Shown here: in pieces, positions 10,698 to 21,865 of the stretch
How the letters are laid out: every line of letters begins with the position of its first letter
How positions within the stretch are numbered: the first letter of the stretch is position 1
Program-made: the position numbers and the translations under genes
The notes under the pieces: model-generated
Database searches by the model: none
What the model saw: only the letters and a program-made list of their open reading frames with translations
Told to the model about the DNA's origin: nothing
Assembly (NCBI RefSeq): GCF_030272615.1
Contig: NC_081410.1
Location: forward strand, 118,429,140 to 118,493,139
Direction: 5' to 3'
DNA: 64,000 bases
Source: Cryptomeria japonica
Lineage: Eukaryota; Streptophyta; Pinopsida; Cupressales; Cupressaceae

Positions 10698-11391
10698 TGT
10701 TAATGCATTAGTAGCTTCTGCAAGATAAGATTTTCCTAACTCATTAATCTCCTCTATTCTGTTTTGTTCTACTCATCTATGCTATTAGATTATCTGAACT
10801 GAATATGTTTATCAGACTGTAACTTTGATCTTGATTATGATAATGGATAAAGATGGATTAGATCGACGACCTCCTTAACTATGTTAAGCGTCGATCTAAT
10901 GCTATCGGGCTGATAACCCGATAGCATATAATGCTATTAGTTATTGTTATTGTTTACTTAGACACCGATTCATTATCGGGTGTGCTTATATCATAATCTG
11001 CTTTGACACCGATTCATTATCGGGTGTGTTTATATCATACTCTGCCTTGACACCGATTCATTATCGGGTGTGTTTATATCGAACTATTAACATATGCAAA
11101 TGACACCGAACTGTTATGATAAACACCGAAGTGAATCAGTAGATAGTCACAACCAAGTGACATCTTGGTTGGACATGTCTAAAATCAAGGTGCCACTTGA
11201 TCGTGACTGCCTTGATATATATACGTCATTCAAAAGAAAAGGAATGACATTAAAATCGATACATGTTCATCCTTCAGACCTGCAGAAAAGAAATACGATA
11301 ATATTATTGTCATAGTAATAATACCAAAATAAGAAATACACTATCTAGCATATAACTTGTTCATTAAATTGAAATTGCAATAACATTTACA
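10698..11391 (+). repeat. 3' LTR of copia element 1 (694 bp)
   Basis: Nearly identical to the 5' LTR. It has the same three 44-bp units but lacks the second arm of the GGACATGTCT hairpin (near 11170-11185), a short deletion that could have arisen by replication across the hairpin. Confidence 0.93.
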
Positions 11392-11885
11392 GCCAAGTCA
11401 GATGAAGTTGCTGAAGGTGAATCTGACACTCTAGAAGTGAGTACCCTATTGTTGTCAGTATCCTGAGCATTCTTTGATTTTCCTAAGGAAAGAGGAGCTG
11501 GCTGCTCCCAGGGAAAGGGGAGAGGTTTTAGCACCTGTCAGGCAAATTGGCAGGAGGAGTTGCACATCCGCTAGAGGAAGATTAAAATCTTGCTCGAACA
11601 TAAATTGCTTCTTATCCCTGCTGCCTGAACAATGGTAGAAGTTTTATCTATTGGAGAGGGAGGTCGAGAGTCCTCAAAGCTAGCAATCACATCTGAACCC
11701 AAAGCCATCCTAATCTTGTCTGAGCACACATCAGCAGATTGAAGAGAAATAGAAGAGCATTTATGTTGTGCAGGAGTCTGGGAAGATTTTAGGAGTGACA
11801 TCCCTACTCTCTTATCTTGGACTAGCAAAAATTTTGAGAATGTTTTTCTTGGGGAATTTAAAGACGTGTCATATAAAGCAGGCAC
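11392..11885 (-). pseudogene. LINE-like ORF1 remnant, proximal half
   Basis: The minus strand is open from 11885 to 11571 and then degenerate to the copia insertion point. It is Ser/Lys-rich with no recognised domain. The GCCAA duplication shows it was contiguous with 5156-5416 before the copia inserted, so it is the N-terminal part of the same degenerate protein. Confidence 0.35.
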
Positions 11886-12395
11886 TGTTCATCCAAAGTT
11901 TGTAGTCCACTCCCTTTCCACTACCTTTTTTCATATCAACCATATTTCAAAACAGCCCGTGCTTTCTTCCATAGAAAAGTCCTTACTGTGCTTTTCTATT
12001 CCGAACTCTTAGGTGCCGCTAGTTGTGGTAGGCTGCTCTGAAACTGTCAATCTTTTCCCCATCTACCAATCCAGTTGCCCTAGATTTTTCTGAAATTATG
12101 CCTCTAAGAAGAATTTTCACTCTTGCCATAAATAAGCAGCACAGGAGAGGTTCAAGGAAACAAACAAGTAAAAGGCTGCTGAGTTGAAAATCTATAAAAG
12201 AAAGAAAGCCAAAATAACACCCAAGTTCAGTGGAGGAGGAATAAGTGCTCCAGTAGCAGCCTTAAGCACTCCATCTCTGCTGAGGATCAGAATGTTTCCT
12301 TATTTCAGTGAAGCTCTTCCTTAGCTCTTTGAGAATCCTCATACAATGGAAACAAACCTTTCGGTGATAAATTTAAATGAAGCAGTTACACTATC
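11886..12395. other. No gene recognised
   Basis: Mixed-composition sequence with only short open frames. It may be 5' sequence of the minus-strand LINE-like element, but no motif supports this. Confidence 0.5.
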
Positions 12396-12720
12396 TACGA
12401 GTAATGAAGCCTTCTCCATCGCACACTGGCCAAATGCAATCTAGCCCTAACACTTTTTCTGTGACAATGGCTGATGCACCACACTCCATTCCTACGACAG
12501 CTTTTTCCCTTGATACATCTTTCATCAAATAGTTATAAATTAAGTGGCAATACTCCCTATGAGTAATGAAGCCCCTCCATCTCATCAAACCCTCTCAGTC
12601 AGGCCAAATGCAATCCAGGTCAATAACATTGTTCTATGACAATGGCTGATGCACCACACTCCATTCCTACAACCAATTTTTCCCTTAACCATCTTTCGCC
12701 AAAGTGGGTTAAACTCTAGC
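12396..12720. repeat. Two-copy imperfect direct repeat, period about 160-175 bp
   Basis: GAGTAATGAAGCC, GGCCAAATGCAATC and GACAATGGCTGATGCACCACACTCCATTCCTAC-like segments occur first at 12399-12495 and again at 12561-12670. The copies differ by small indels. No coding potential was seen. Confidence 0.75.
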
Positions 12721-12884
12721 TTGACCTGAAGTTACTCAAAGCATATTCCTGTCACCCTTATTTCCACATTTCAGCTGATGGAATCCTCCTGCTGAACATT
12801 CACTTTAATCTTTGAATAGTACTACAAACCACACCTTTGAGTCTAAAGAAACCAATTGTCATATCCCCTCCATGATCGTTATAT

Positions 12885-13680
12885 ATTTATCCTAAATCAA
12901 GCAGTTATTATTATAATAATTCACAACGAACAATTATTTAAATTTATTAATATTATTATTTAATTAATATCATATTATAAACATAATTTATATATTACTA
13001 TAAATTATAAACATATTCCTAAACGTAAACACAATTTATATATTTAAAATAATTAAATAAAATAATAAACTAATTCTGATACAATATTAACAGTAATTAT
13101 TTAATTAATAATTTTATATTAATTAAGAGTAATTATTATCAATTATTAATATATTTGGGATATCTTTATTATATGCTATTAGATGGCCCAACTTGACCAT
13201 TTGACCTAGTGTCCAGAACTGGCTGCATATACTTCAAGAATTAATAGTGTAGAGATCACCATGGATCAGATCGGATCAGAACTGTCATTAAGTGACAGGC
13301 AGTGACATCTTTGTTCCTTGTGGTATGCACGGGAATGTGCTTAATATATATGCATAATATATGGGAGCCCGATATCATCCTTATGTAGGATTTAATAAAC
13401 TTAATAATAATAATATAGTTTTAATAATAATGATAATAAAGCTGTAATAATAATTATTATATAGTGTAATGATATTATGTGGCAATATAACTCATAAATT
13501 ATTCTTTTAGACTGACCTTCAGCAGACTTATAAAGGAAATTTCCAGATAGGCAAATTACATAATACTAGTATAAGAGTGAAACATATGTAAAGCCAATGT
13601 ATAGAACATAAGAATGGCAGACCAGATCTGTCATGTGTCAGATCTGTCTGCCACATTATTATATTTACTTATTTATGTAT
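12885..13680. other. AT-rich spacer without gene
   Basis: Long runs of AATTATTATT-type sequence with no supported open frame. The hAT element at 13696 is inserted at its right edge. Confidence 0.6.
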
Positions 13681-13980
13681 CTATATAATTAGAATCAGGC
13701 TTGCAAAACTCGGCGAGCAATTCAAAAACTCGCGAGTAATCGCGATCCATAATGCCGCGCGAGTTAATCACGGAAATACTCGGGCCGATTTTTTTATATA
13801 CTTGCCGCGATTTTTTTGGCAAATAATCGCCGTTAATGGCCAAAACCCGCCCGAAACGCGGCACAAAATGCGAGAAAAACGCGACTTAAGTCGCAGGCAA
13901 AAAAAAAACCGAAGTCTTTATTCCATTTCGCGGCTCGCGCGACTCCGGAAGGCAAAAAACGCCACGGGATTTGCATAGGG

Positions 13981-14300
13981 TTTGCATTTGCACGCACGAC
14001 CAGGTATCTTTTTGTATTGTTTTATTTCGAATACACAGTCATTTTGACTGTGTAATACACAGTCATTTGAAATGACTGTGTATTACACAGTCAAAATGAC
14101 TGTATTGTTTGCATTTGCACGCACGACCAGGTATCTTTTTGTATTGTTTTATTTCGAATACACAGTCATTTTGACTGTGTAATACACAGTCATTTGAAAT
14201 GACTGTGTATTACACAGTCAAAATGACTGTATTGTTTGCATTTGCACGCACGACCAGGTATCTTTTTGTATTGTTTTATTTCGAATGACTAAGACTGTGT
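13981..14300. repeat. Three tandem 127-bp units at the start of the satellite
   Basis: Units starting TTTGCATTTGCACGCACGAC occur at 13981, 14108 and 14235, exactly 127 bp apart. The first two each end in a TACACAGTCA palindrome pair; the third runs into the longer palindromic array. Confidence 0.9.
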
Positions 14301-15370
14301 AATACACAGTCATTTGAAAATGACTGTGTATTACACAGTCTTAGTCATTTCAAATGACTGTGTATTACACAGTCACAGTCATTTCAAATGACTGTGTAAT
14401 ACACAATCATTAGTAATTACAATTTACAGTCATTTCAAATGACTGTGTATTACACAGTCATCAGTCATTTGAAATGACTGTGTAATACACAGTCATTTGA
14501 AAATGACTGTGTATTACACAGTCACAGTCATTTCAAATGACTGTGTAATACACAGTCATTTCAAAATGACTGTGTATTACACAGTCACAGTCATTTCAAA
14601 TTTTCAAATGACTGTGTATTACACAGTCATCATTACACAATCACAGTCATTTCAATTTTCAAATGACTGTGTAATACACAGTCATTTCAAATTTTCAAAT
14701 GACTGTGTATTACACAGTCATCATTACACAGTCACAGTCATTTCAATTTTCAAATGACTGTGTAATACACAGTCATTTCAAATTTTCAAATGACTGTGTA
14801 TTACACAGTCATCATTACACAGTCACAGTCATTTCAAATGACTGTGTAATACACATTCATTTTCAAATGACTGTGTATTACACAGTCATCAGTCATTTGA
14901 AATGACTGTGTAATACACAGTCATTACAGTCATTTCAAATGAGAAATGACTGTGTATTACACAGTCATTTTCAAATGACTGTGTAATACACAGTCATTAC
15001 AGTCATTTCAAAATTTCAAATGACTGATGACTGTGTAATACACAGTCATTTTCAAATGACTGATGACTGTGTAATACAGAGTCATTTTCAAATTTTGAAA
15101 TGACTGTGTAATACATAGTCATTTTCAAATGACTGATGACTGTGTAATACATTAATCATTAATGTACATTGTAATTAATGACTGTGTATTACACAGTCAA
15201 TTGTGAAATACTCATAGTCATTTGAAATGACTGTCAACTGTGTAATGTCAATGTGTATTAAAGTATTTCATTTAAATTTAAATTTGAAGTTAAAAACTTA
15301 AAAAAATACACAACCAATTAAAAATTTTAATTTTAGAGAGTCATCTATTAATAGATGACTGTAAATAAAA
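14036..15370. repeat. Palindromic minisatellite: TGACTGTGTA / TACACAGTCA units
   Basis: Dozens of copies of a 21-bp near-perfect palindrome, TGACTGTGTA, one central base (A or T), TACACAGTCA, are joined by CATTTCAAATG or CATTTGAAATG linkers that are themselves palindromic. Units with central A and central T alternate, so neighbouring units are inverted copies of each other. The array decays after about 15100. Single strands could fold into long hairpins at many scales. Confidence 0.93.
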
Positions 15371-15490
15371 TACAGTTATACAGTCATTGTAATTTTTGGA
15401 TGTTTGTGATTTTTTTTGGTAACAATGTTATTTATCTCTAAATGTTGCCTCTCTTTTGCTAGGTTCTTTTCCACATCTTTTTGAAAGAAA

Positions 15491-17308
15491 ATGGATTCAG
15501 CTTCTACAGTTAAAGTTGGTGGCAAAAAGAGAGACCCTTGTTGGAAACATGGGAGACCAGGTCCAAAACGAGGAGATGTTTTTTGCAACCATTGCAAAAA
15601 AATTGTAAAAGGTGGCATTAATAGGTTCAAATATCACCTTGCAAAAATTCAATGCCGAGATACCACAAGCTGTACAGAATGTACTGAAGAGGCTACGAGA
15701 GATGCAATAGCAACGCTTGAAGCATATGATCAAAGGAAGGCAACAAAAAAGAGAACAGCAGAGGCAATGGCAGCCCCAAGGGCAGATTTGAGTTCCATGG
15801 GGTCACATACAGATGTGGGGACATCTGGTTCTTCCCTTGGGCCACGGATACGAGCAAAGGGAACTTTGGACAGCAACATGGAAAACTTCTTTATTCCACG
15901 TAACACTCCTGGTGCACAACCTGGATTGCTTGGCACTGCATGGAATAAAGAGGCTCACCAACAAGCCAAGGTGGCGTGTGCTAGATTTTTTATCTACAAC
16001 GATGTTCCGTTCAATGCTATTTCTAGTCCATCTTGGGACCAATTGGTCACCGCGTTGACTGTGGCAAGTAAGGGGTTCAAATCCCCAAGCCGTTACGAGG
16101 TAAGTGGACCGTTATTGCAGGATGAGGTCCAAAACACTCATGCATTAGTGGAAGAGCAAAGGACTATTTGGGAAAAGAATGGCTGCACCATTCTTTCTGA
16201 TGGATGGACAGATGGTAGGAACAGGACACTCATCAACTTTCTAGTTGCTTCAGGAGGACAGTTAGTATTTTTAAAATCAATTGATGCCTCCAATGAAGTG
16301 AAGAATGCGGAGACCTGTGCAACATGTTGGATGAAGTGGTGATGGATGTATCTATATGAGGCCATGGATAAGGCCAAAGAGGCGATTCAACACTTGTATG
16401 GGTCAAACAAGACCAAGTATGAACCCATATGGCGCATAATTGATCGGAGGTGGAACCATCAACTCCACCAACATATTCATGCTGCTGCCTACTTCTTGAA
16501 TCCCAAGTTTTTTTACTCTCCGATTTCAGAGCAGATGCAGAGGTTAGAATTGGCCTTGACACATGCATTCGGAGATTAGTTGATGATGAGATCCTTCGAG
16601 ACCTGATACTTGATGAGTTGCAGAGTTATAAGAAGGCCTTAGGGGAATTGTTTTCTTCACCTGATTGCAAACGTAGGAGAGCCACCTTACGACCAAGTAA
16701 AAATAAACATATGTTTAATTTTTACCATTTATTTCTCTCTTTAAGATTATTGAAATCTTTACAAGTTATAAATCACATTTTGTATCCTTGCAGATTTGTG
16801 GTGGGAAGATTATGGTGCCACAACGCCTAATCTTCAAAAGCTTGCCATCCGCATATTATCACAGCCTTGTAGTGCTTCTGGTTGTGAGCGCAACTGGAGT
16901 GTTTTTGAGAACATCCACACAAAAAAGCACAATAGGTTGACTCAACAACGCTTGAATGATCTTGTCTATGTGCGGTACAACATTCGATTACATGAGAAGA
17001 AGGTGCTAGGGCAAGATTCACATGAAGCACTTGACTTGGATGACATTGATCCATATGCAGCAGAATGGGTTGCTTCTCCTGATGATGTTGATAATGATTT
17101 GGATCCATTCCTTACTAATGAGCAGCTGAGTGAGTTGGAGAGGGCAGGAGAGGAATGGGATGCGGAAGTGGCAGCACGTGAGGAGGAGCAGGAGGTTGAT
17201 CATGCAGCAGAGGCACCTGTTAGTGTTGAGGATGTTGCCACTACTTCAGCACCACCCATCCAGCGGCCACAATCTGTTTTGAGCTTTAGTCGTAGACGCA
17301 ATTTATGA
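15491..17308 (+). pseudogene. hAT transposase with BED finger, central deletion and one intron
   Basis: ATG at 15491 opens a frame with a BED-type zinc finger (CNHC...KYHLAKIQC, residues 37-60) and the DUF659 block (DGWTDGRNRTLINFLV...SIDAS, about 16198-16290). After LDEVV near 16335 the frame breaks and resumes at EAMDKAKEAI (16358). The central region with the second catalytic Asp and the zinc-ribbon-like insertion is missing. A frameshift occurs near 16575. An intron with donor near 16698 and acceptor ...CCTTGCAG at about 16794 precedes the dimerisation domain (WWEDYG, ILSQPCSASGCERNWSVFE, LNDLVYVRYN). It ends with an acidic tail and stop at 17306-17308. Inference: a recently deleted, non-autonomous copy. 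Confidence 0.9.
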
Positions 17309-17731
17309 TTTCTTATTTTCATTGATACCAAACTTTGAACTTGATATGTAATCAGAATTTCAGAGGTTCTTGTTTTGTGGTCTATGACTCTATAACTCTA
17401 TGAGACTGTCACTATGATACGTTGATATGTATTGAACTCTTATACATATGTTGCACTTAGTTTTTGGTTTATGCTATGATACTTGCATTTGTTGCTATGT
17501 ATTACCAAAAAAATTTGATTTATATATCATGGAAATCATTATGTTATACAAATTTGGTGTAAATGTGTGTTTTTGAATTCTATATAAAAAAAAAATGTAT
17601 TTTCAAATGTTCGATAAAGTTGCCGAGTTTTGCCGAGTTTTTTGCCGAGTTTTGGCGAGTCCCGAGTTTAAAATTTTTTTTGGCCTTGCCGAGTTATTGC
17701 AAAATCCGAGTTTTTCATCTATGATTAGAAT

Positions 17732-19541
17732 GATCAATGAGGGATAACATAAAGATGGATAATAATAAATATTAATATAATAATTACAATTATTATTAAT
17801 ATAATAAAAAGTAGTTATTAATTAGTAAATTAGTAAATATTCATTAAATCACCAGAACAAAGTATTTATTAATTGATTGATAATAATGAGTATTTATTAA
17901 TTGAAAATTAATAAATGCGTAAATGATTTATAAATCAAAATTAGGATTAATTATTTAGTATGGTGAAATAGCTAGTACTCGAGGGACTAAAGAAAAGGTA
18001 GAACATCCTAGGTTGGATTCATGTTAAGATAGTTTTGTCTCTTAATCGATTTAGTTAAGTTATAAATATATTGGAAATCAATTAATTACGGTTAAAATGT
18101 CTTGAACCAAGTTGGGGACATTACACCAATGCTCCTATCATTTAAAAAAATGATCCTAACTTGCTCGACATACTTAATGACAATTTTGACGCTATCCAAC
18201 ATCAGAATTAGTAGAGAAGAGATGCTTGTATTCACAATCCCTTCATTTACAAGACTTTTAAGGCTTCCTAATGTGTTTGGAAAGCAACTGAAGCACATTG
18301 ATAAAATGAACACGTGCCAATAAGCTGAATGTCATTATTGAAAGCCATGAACACATGTTGCAAGCAATCAATTCCTTGCTTCTCTTGAAAGATGCATGAA
18401 ATACTGGATTCTCTAAGCACAAGCTGAATATAACTCCCCTCTTCTCGCTCCCAGCCATCTGCAAAGCATGAAGTATTTCATGGGTAAGGCTCCAATCACA
18501 CACACATGTGAAGCAAGTACTTACAGTAGGCTCTAATCCATAATCAAGTAACACTCAACCCATAATAATTCCACACAATGGATGAGGAAAGTACTCTGAA
18601 CTCGTTATGGTTATCACTGCTTGAGGAAAATGCAAATGCCATTTTGTTCTCCCCATTTTGGAATCCATACACAATTATTGTATAGATGCTCCGGGTCTTA
18701 TGTTTTCATGCAGTCCTCTCTTTCCTAGCCAACACATATGTACTAAACAGCAGTCTTTTCATGGCACTAGCTGTCTGTCTTTAAGTTTTTATGCTCTCCT
18801 TTCCCTCTTAGCACATAAATATGTACAATGCAGCAGTCTCTTGTTGTAAAAGCTGATTGTTTCTATTGATCATTTTGGTATACTCCAGCAGAGCTCTTTT
18901 ATCACTTTCTCTCTTATCTGCTGATCTAGCACATCATGAAGCTAGTCTAATTTGTTGTTAGACATTTTCTTTTTAATCATTCATTTTTATAAATATGAAG
19001 TTTTGTTCTAATTGAAAAGTTATGTACAGTACAACACAAGCACAGGTTATGGATTGGCACTTTCAATGTTTAGACCGAAGCCCAGCCAAGTAACAGCTAC
19101 CATTTGGCCTCCACCAGACCGCATTTCGGGAAAAAATGTTTAATTGCAAATTGTACGTGTCAATTTTGGTACTCAACAGATCAATGCTTTCATAGGAGCA
19201 TACGAATAGGACATAGGCAAATGCTGGGAAGAATTTGAGTGTTATTTTCATAACATTACCCTGATCTGTGTCGTTGCTGCAAAAGGAACAATTACAATCT
19301 TATTGCTGATAACCAAAATCTCTTGTAAATTTTATTTCTCAGGATATGTTTTTGTTCTTCTCATTGGTTTTCCACAACTATATGTTTCCCATTTTCAGTA
19401 ATATAAAATATCTAATTGTTTTAAAAAAAGTCATTCATATCTATTCAGAATATTTACAGTCTTTTACTGCGAACTTGAATATGTGAGCTGACTCGTAGCT
19501 CTCTTTTGAAACAGTAAAGAATGCAGTTTTGTCTTCCCTAG
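17732..19541. other. No recognised gene; AT-rich then mixed sequence
   Basis: 17750-17960 is AT-rich. The rest has short unsupported frames on both strands, including a 98-residue minus-strand frame at 18258-18554 with no recognised motif. Any upstream exons of the host gene exon at 19542 could lie here, but none could be identified with confidence. Confidence 0.45.
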
Positions 19542-19611
19542 AAGGGTTCTTGTGCCTTGGTTGGATGACATCTTCATATGTGACTACTTGCAAGGCAAAG
19601 AAACTTTTCAG
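19542..19611 (+). CDS. Candidate internal exon of an unrecognised host gene
   Basis: A 70-bp block follows a good acceptor (TTTTGTCTTCCCTAG) and precedes a consensus donor (CAG then GTGAGT). In the frame with phase 0 at the donor it encodes RVLVPWLDDIFICDYLQGKE and then TFQ without stops. The next plausible exon in the same orientation, at 35119, also begins at phase 0. Neither piece resembles a transposable element. I do not recognise the protein family. Confidence is limited by the short length. Confidence 0.45.
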
Positions 19612-20155
19612 GTGAGTATGGACATCTTATAATTTGACATCATTATATTGCTGTTTGTTTGCAATTTTGAATATTTTTAAATTCATTATATGGTTGTGTT
19701 TGGATGGTAATGCGTACGATCATTTTGGGGACCTTGTCAATGATGAATTGTTTCATCCTTGAGTTGTTTAATGGATGATTTTTTGAAAAGAGATCATGCC
19801 TTACACTCATGCATGATGCTTCATATGTTTGCATTATGAACTGGTGAAACTTAAGCATGAAGTATCAATGCAATTGAAGCTTGGAAAAAGATTTTGTGTT
19901 GTTTACAAGAATATTAATTGCTTTGTATCATAGATAAGCCAATTCTTTGAACAACTAACTGTAATCTAATGATGAAATAAGCATAAGTCTAGAAGATAAT
20001 GAATATAATCGTCAATTACTTTTAGTTTTTGTAATTGATCACCAAATGAAGAAAAATGAGTGAACTTTGATTAATGTGCACAATAAATAGAAATACATAT
20101 GGACCTCTAAGGCAACAACAACATTAAAGGTACAGTTAGAAGCACTAAAGGAGAG
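19612..20155. other. Putative intron sequence, nothing recognised
   Basis: AT-rich sequence after the GTGAGT donor, with no open frame or repeat that could be identified. Confidence 0.45.
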
Positions 20156-21334
20156 TGTTGTGACCTTTTCACACATCGCCCCATTGTAAACGGGGACCCC
20201 TTCTTTCTTGCTTTCTGTGTTGGTTAGTTTAGGGTTTTGGCAGCATAGTGGGCAATTTTGAGTTCCCGTGCCCGAGACTCGGATTTTTGATCGTGCCTGA
20301 TTGTCGTTCAGGGTTTTGAAGTTATAGGATCAAGTGTGTAAAGGTTGAGATTTTAATGATCCTAGTTTTGTCTAAGTCTAGACCTTTTGAGCGTTAACAT
20401 GTTTTTGAACGTCATCGTCGATGATTTCACAGTGCCTAAGTGTTTCAAGACCTTTAGGAGTTGCTTTCTCACTCCTAGGAAGTTATTCAAGTTGATTTCG
20501 CACTTTATTCCGATAGATTTCCTTTTGTTTCGCTCAAATTTTGGTAAATTTGCCTAAGTCCTAATGCATTTTATCAAAAATTCTAAGTGTCCAGATGATT
20601 TTGAGTGGTTAAACTATTAAATTCCGGATGAAAATCCATGTTCTAAGGGTCAAAATGTCAAAGTTCCTAATGGGAGGTGCATTTATTTCCCCCACATTTC
20701 CGATAACCCATGATTTTCCCCCACTCAAATACTTGACTGGTGGTGAATTTCCCTTGGATTCCTAATGGACCTAAATTTTCCCCCACTCATTATCCAGACA
20801 TGGGGCGATTTTCCACCAGGATGGTAAAAATTTGGCTAAGTGTGGGAAATCTTCCCGACAACCCACGATTTTCCATCAGGGCTGCGGATGACTTTAATGA
20901 GGACTAAAATGATGATTCCTGATGCCTATCGATTTTCCACTAGGACTTTTATGACAAGATTTTGAGGATTTTAATGCTGATAGTGATTCCAGACCTTAGT
21001 TGAATTTCCACAAGTGATGATTTTAATGATTTTGGGTCTAGATGACTATCCGGAGTGGGGTTGATTTTCCCCAAGGTGATTTTTTGTGCTTAGTGGCAAG
21101 TTTGAATTGGAATTTTCACTTCAGACATAGATCGATTTTCCCCTAGAGACAATTTTGTACAATTATGATGAAATTTTGATGGGATTTCTATCTCAACATG
21201 GGGCGATTTTCCCCAAGTGAGCATTTAATGATTTTTCAATGGTTTTTTATTGGGATTTTTATTCCAATTAAAATTGATTTCCCCCTCAAGGTCAGTTTTG
21301 ATCTAAATTTTAAATTTTTTTTAAAGACTATCCC
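20156..21334 (+). repeat. LTR-like fragment with degenerate GATTTTCCCC repeats
   Basis: Starts TGTTGTGACCTTTTCACACATCG, which resembles plant LTR starts. From about 20690 to 21290 a motif like GATTTTCCCCCAAG or GATTTTCCACCAGG recurs roughly every 50-90 bp. No PBS, coding region or paired LTR was found, so it may be a solo or truncated LTR. Confidence 0.4.
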
Positions 21335-21858
21335 CACATTTGTAAAAATCTTAATCGGCAATAAATCTTTTGGGTAAATTTTTTTTTAAAATCGGGAATC
21401 AGCAAAAAATCGGGCAATAAATCGGCAAAATTATCGAACATTTGAAAATATATAATTTTAAAAGTATTTTTAAGAAACACACATACACAAAATTTATAGA
21501 GCACAATAACATATTACTGGTATCCATCATATATAAATCATAGTTTGAGTCAAATACATACTATATACTATATAGTTATTAGTAATATACCAAAAAACAA
21601 GAAGAGATTGCAAGACACAAGCGAGAAAAAGAAGAGGAGAAACAATGACAGAGGGAAGAAAAGAGACTAAAAAAGGAGGCAAGTTCCTTTATATGCAAAT
21701 CGGGATTTTCTACATTTTAATCGCGATTTTTTACGACTGCAATTCGGGATTTTTTCCAAATAAATCGGGCGGGATTTAAATGGAGATTAAATCGTCTAGG
21801 CAAATGAATCGCAAAAAATCGGGATTTTTCCGATTTTTTGAGGATTTTTACATCCTTG
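21335..21858. mobile_element. Short hAT-like relic with AATCGGC subterminal repeats
   Basis: The left end CACATTTGTAAAAATC and the right end (read inward) CAAGGATGTAAAAATCC are similar, and both flanks are full of AATCGG/ATCGGGA repeats (21350-21440 and 21700-21845). The plan is that of the other hAT elements, with ACTCGGC replaced by AATCGGC. No clean 8-bp duplication was found, so the boundaries are approximate. Confidence 0.5.
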
Positions 21859-21865
21859 GTTTTTA

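Larger units (their letters stand above)
5417..11391 (+). mobile_element. Complete Ty1/copia LTR retrotransposon, 5-bp target duplication GCCAA
   Basis: Both LTRs begin TGTTAATGC and end in ACA; GCCAA flanks both sides (5412-5416 and 11392-11396). PBS TGGTATCAGAGCC follows the 5' LTR, a polypurine tract precedes the 3' LTR, and the interior encodes gag, protease, integrase, reverse transcriptase and RNase H in the copia order, all in one frame. The LTRs differ at scattered sites and by one deletion, so insertion was not very recent. Six in-frame stops make it non-autonomous now. Confidence 0.95.
13696..17723 (+). mobile_element. hAT transposon with palindromic satellite and deleted transposase, duplication ATTAGAAT
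   Basis: The 8-bp duplication ATTAGAAT is at 13688-13695 and 17724-17731. The ends are CAGGCTTGCAAAACTCGG on the left and, read inward, CATAGATGAAAAACTCGG on the right. Both subterminal zones carry GCCGAGT repeats (13705-13760 and 17625-17712). The interior holds about 1.25 kb of palindromic repeats followed by a hAT transposase gene lacking its centre. Total length is 4028 bp. Confidence 0.92.

Noticed and set aside
14497-14905. Open frames of 68-86 codons across the palindromic array
   Set aside because: They translate the repeat itself (TVYYTV, SNDCVIHSHF) with no start context or conservation; they are open by composition only.
14036-15370. CRISPR-like array of regular palindromic repeats
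   Set aside because: Spacers are not unique, linkers are palindromic variants of the same sequence, unit spacing is irregular, and the array lies inside a eukaryotic hAT transposon with a clean target duplication.
18258-18554. 98-residue minus-strand frame as a gene
   Set aside because: Cys/Ser/Leu-rich without a known pattern and with no flanking exon support; too weak to annotate as CDS.
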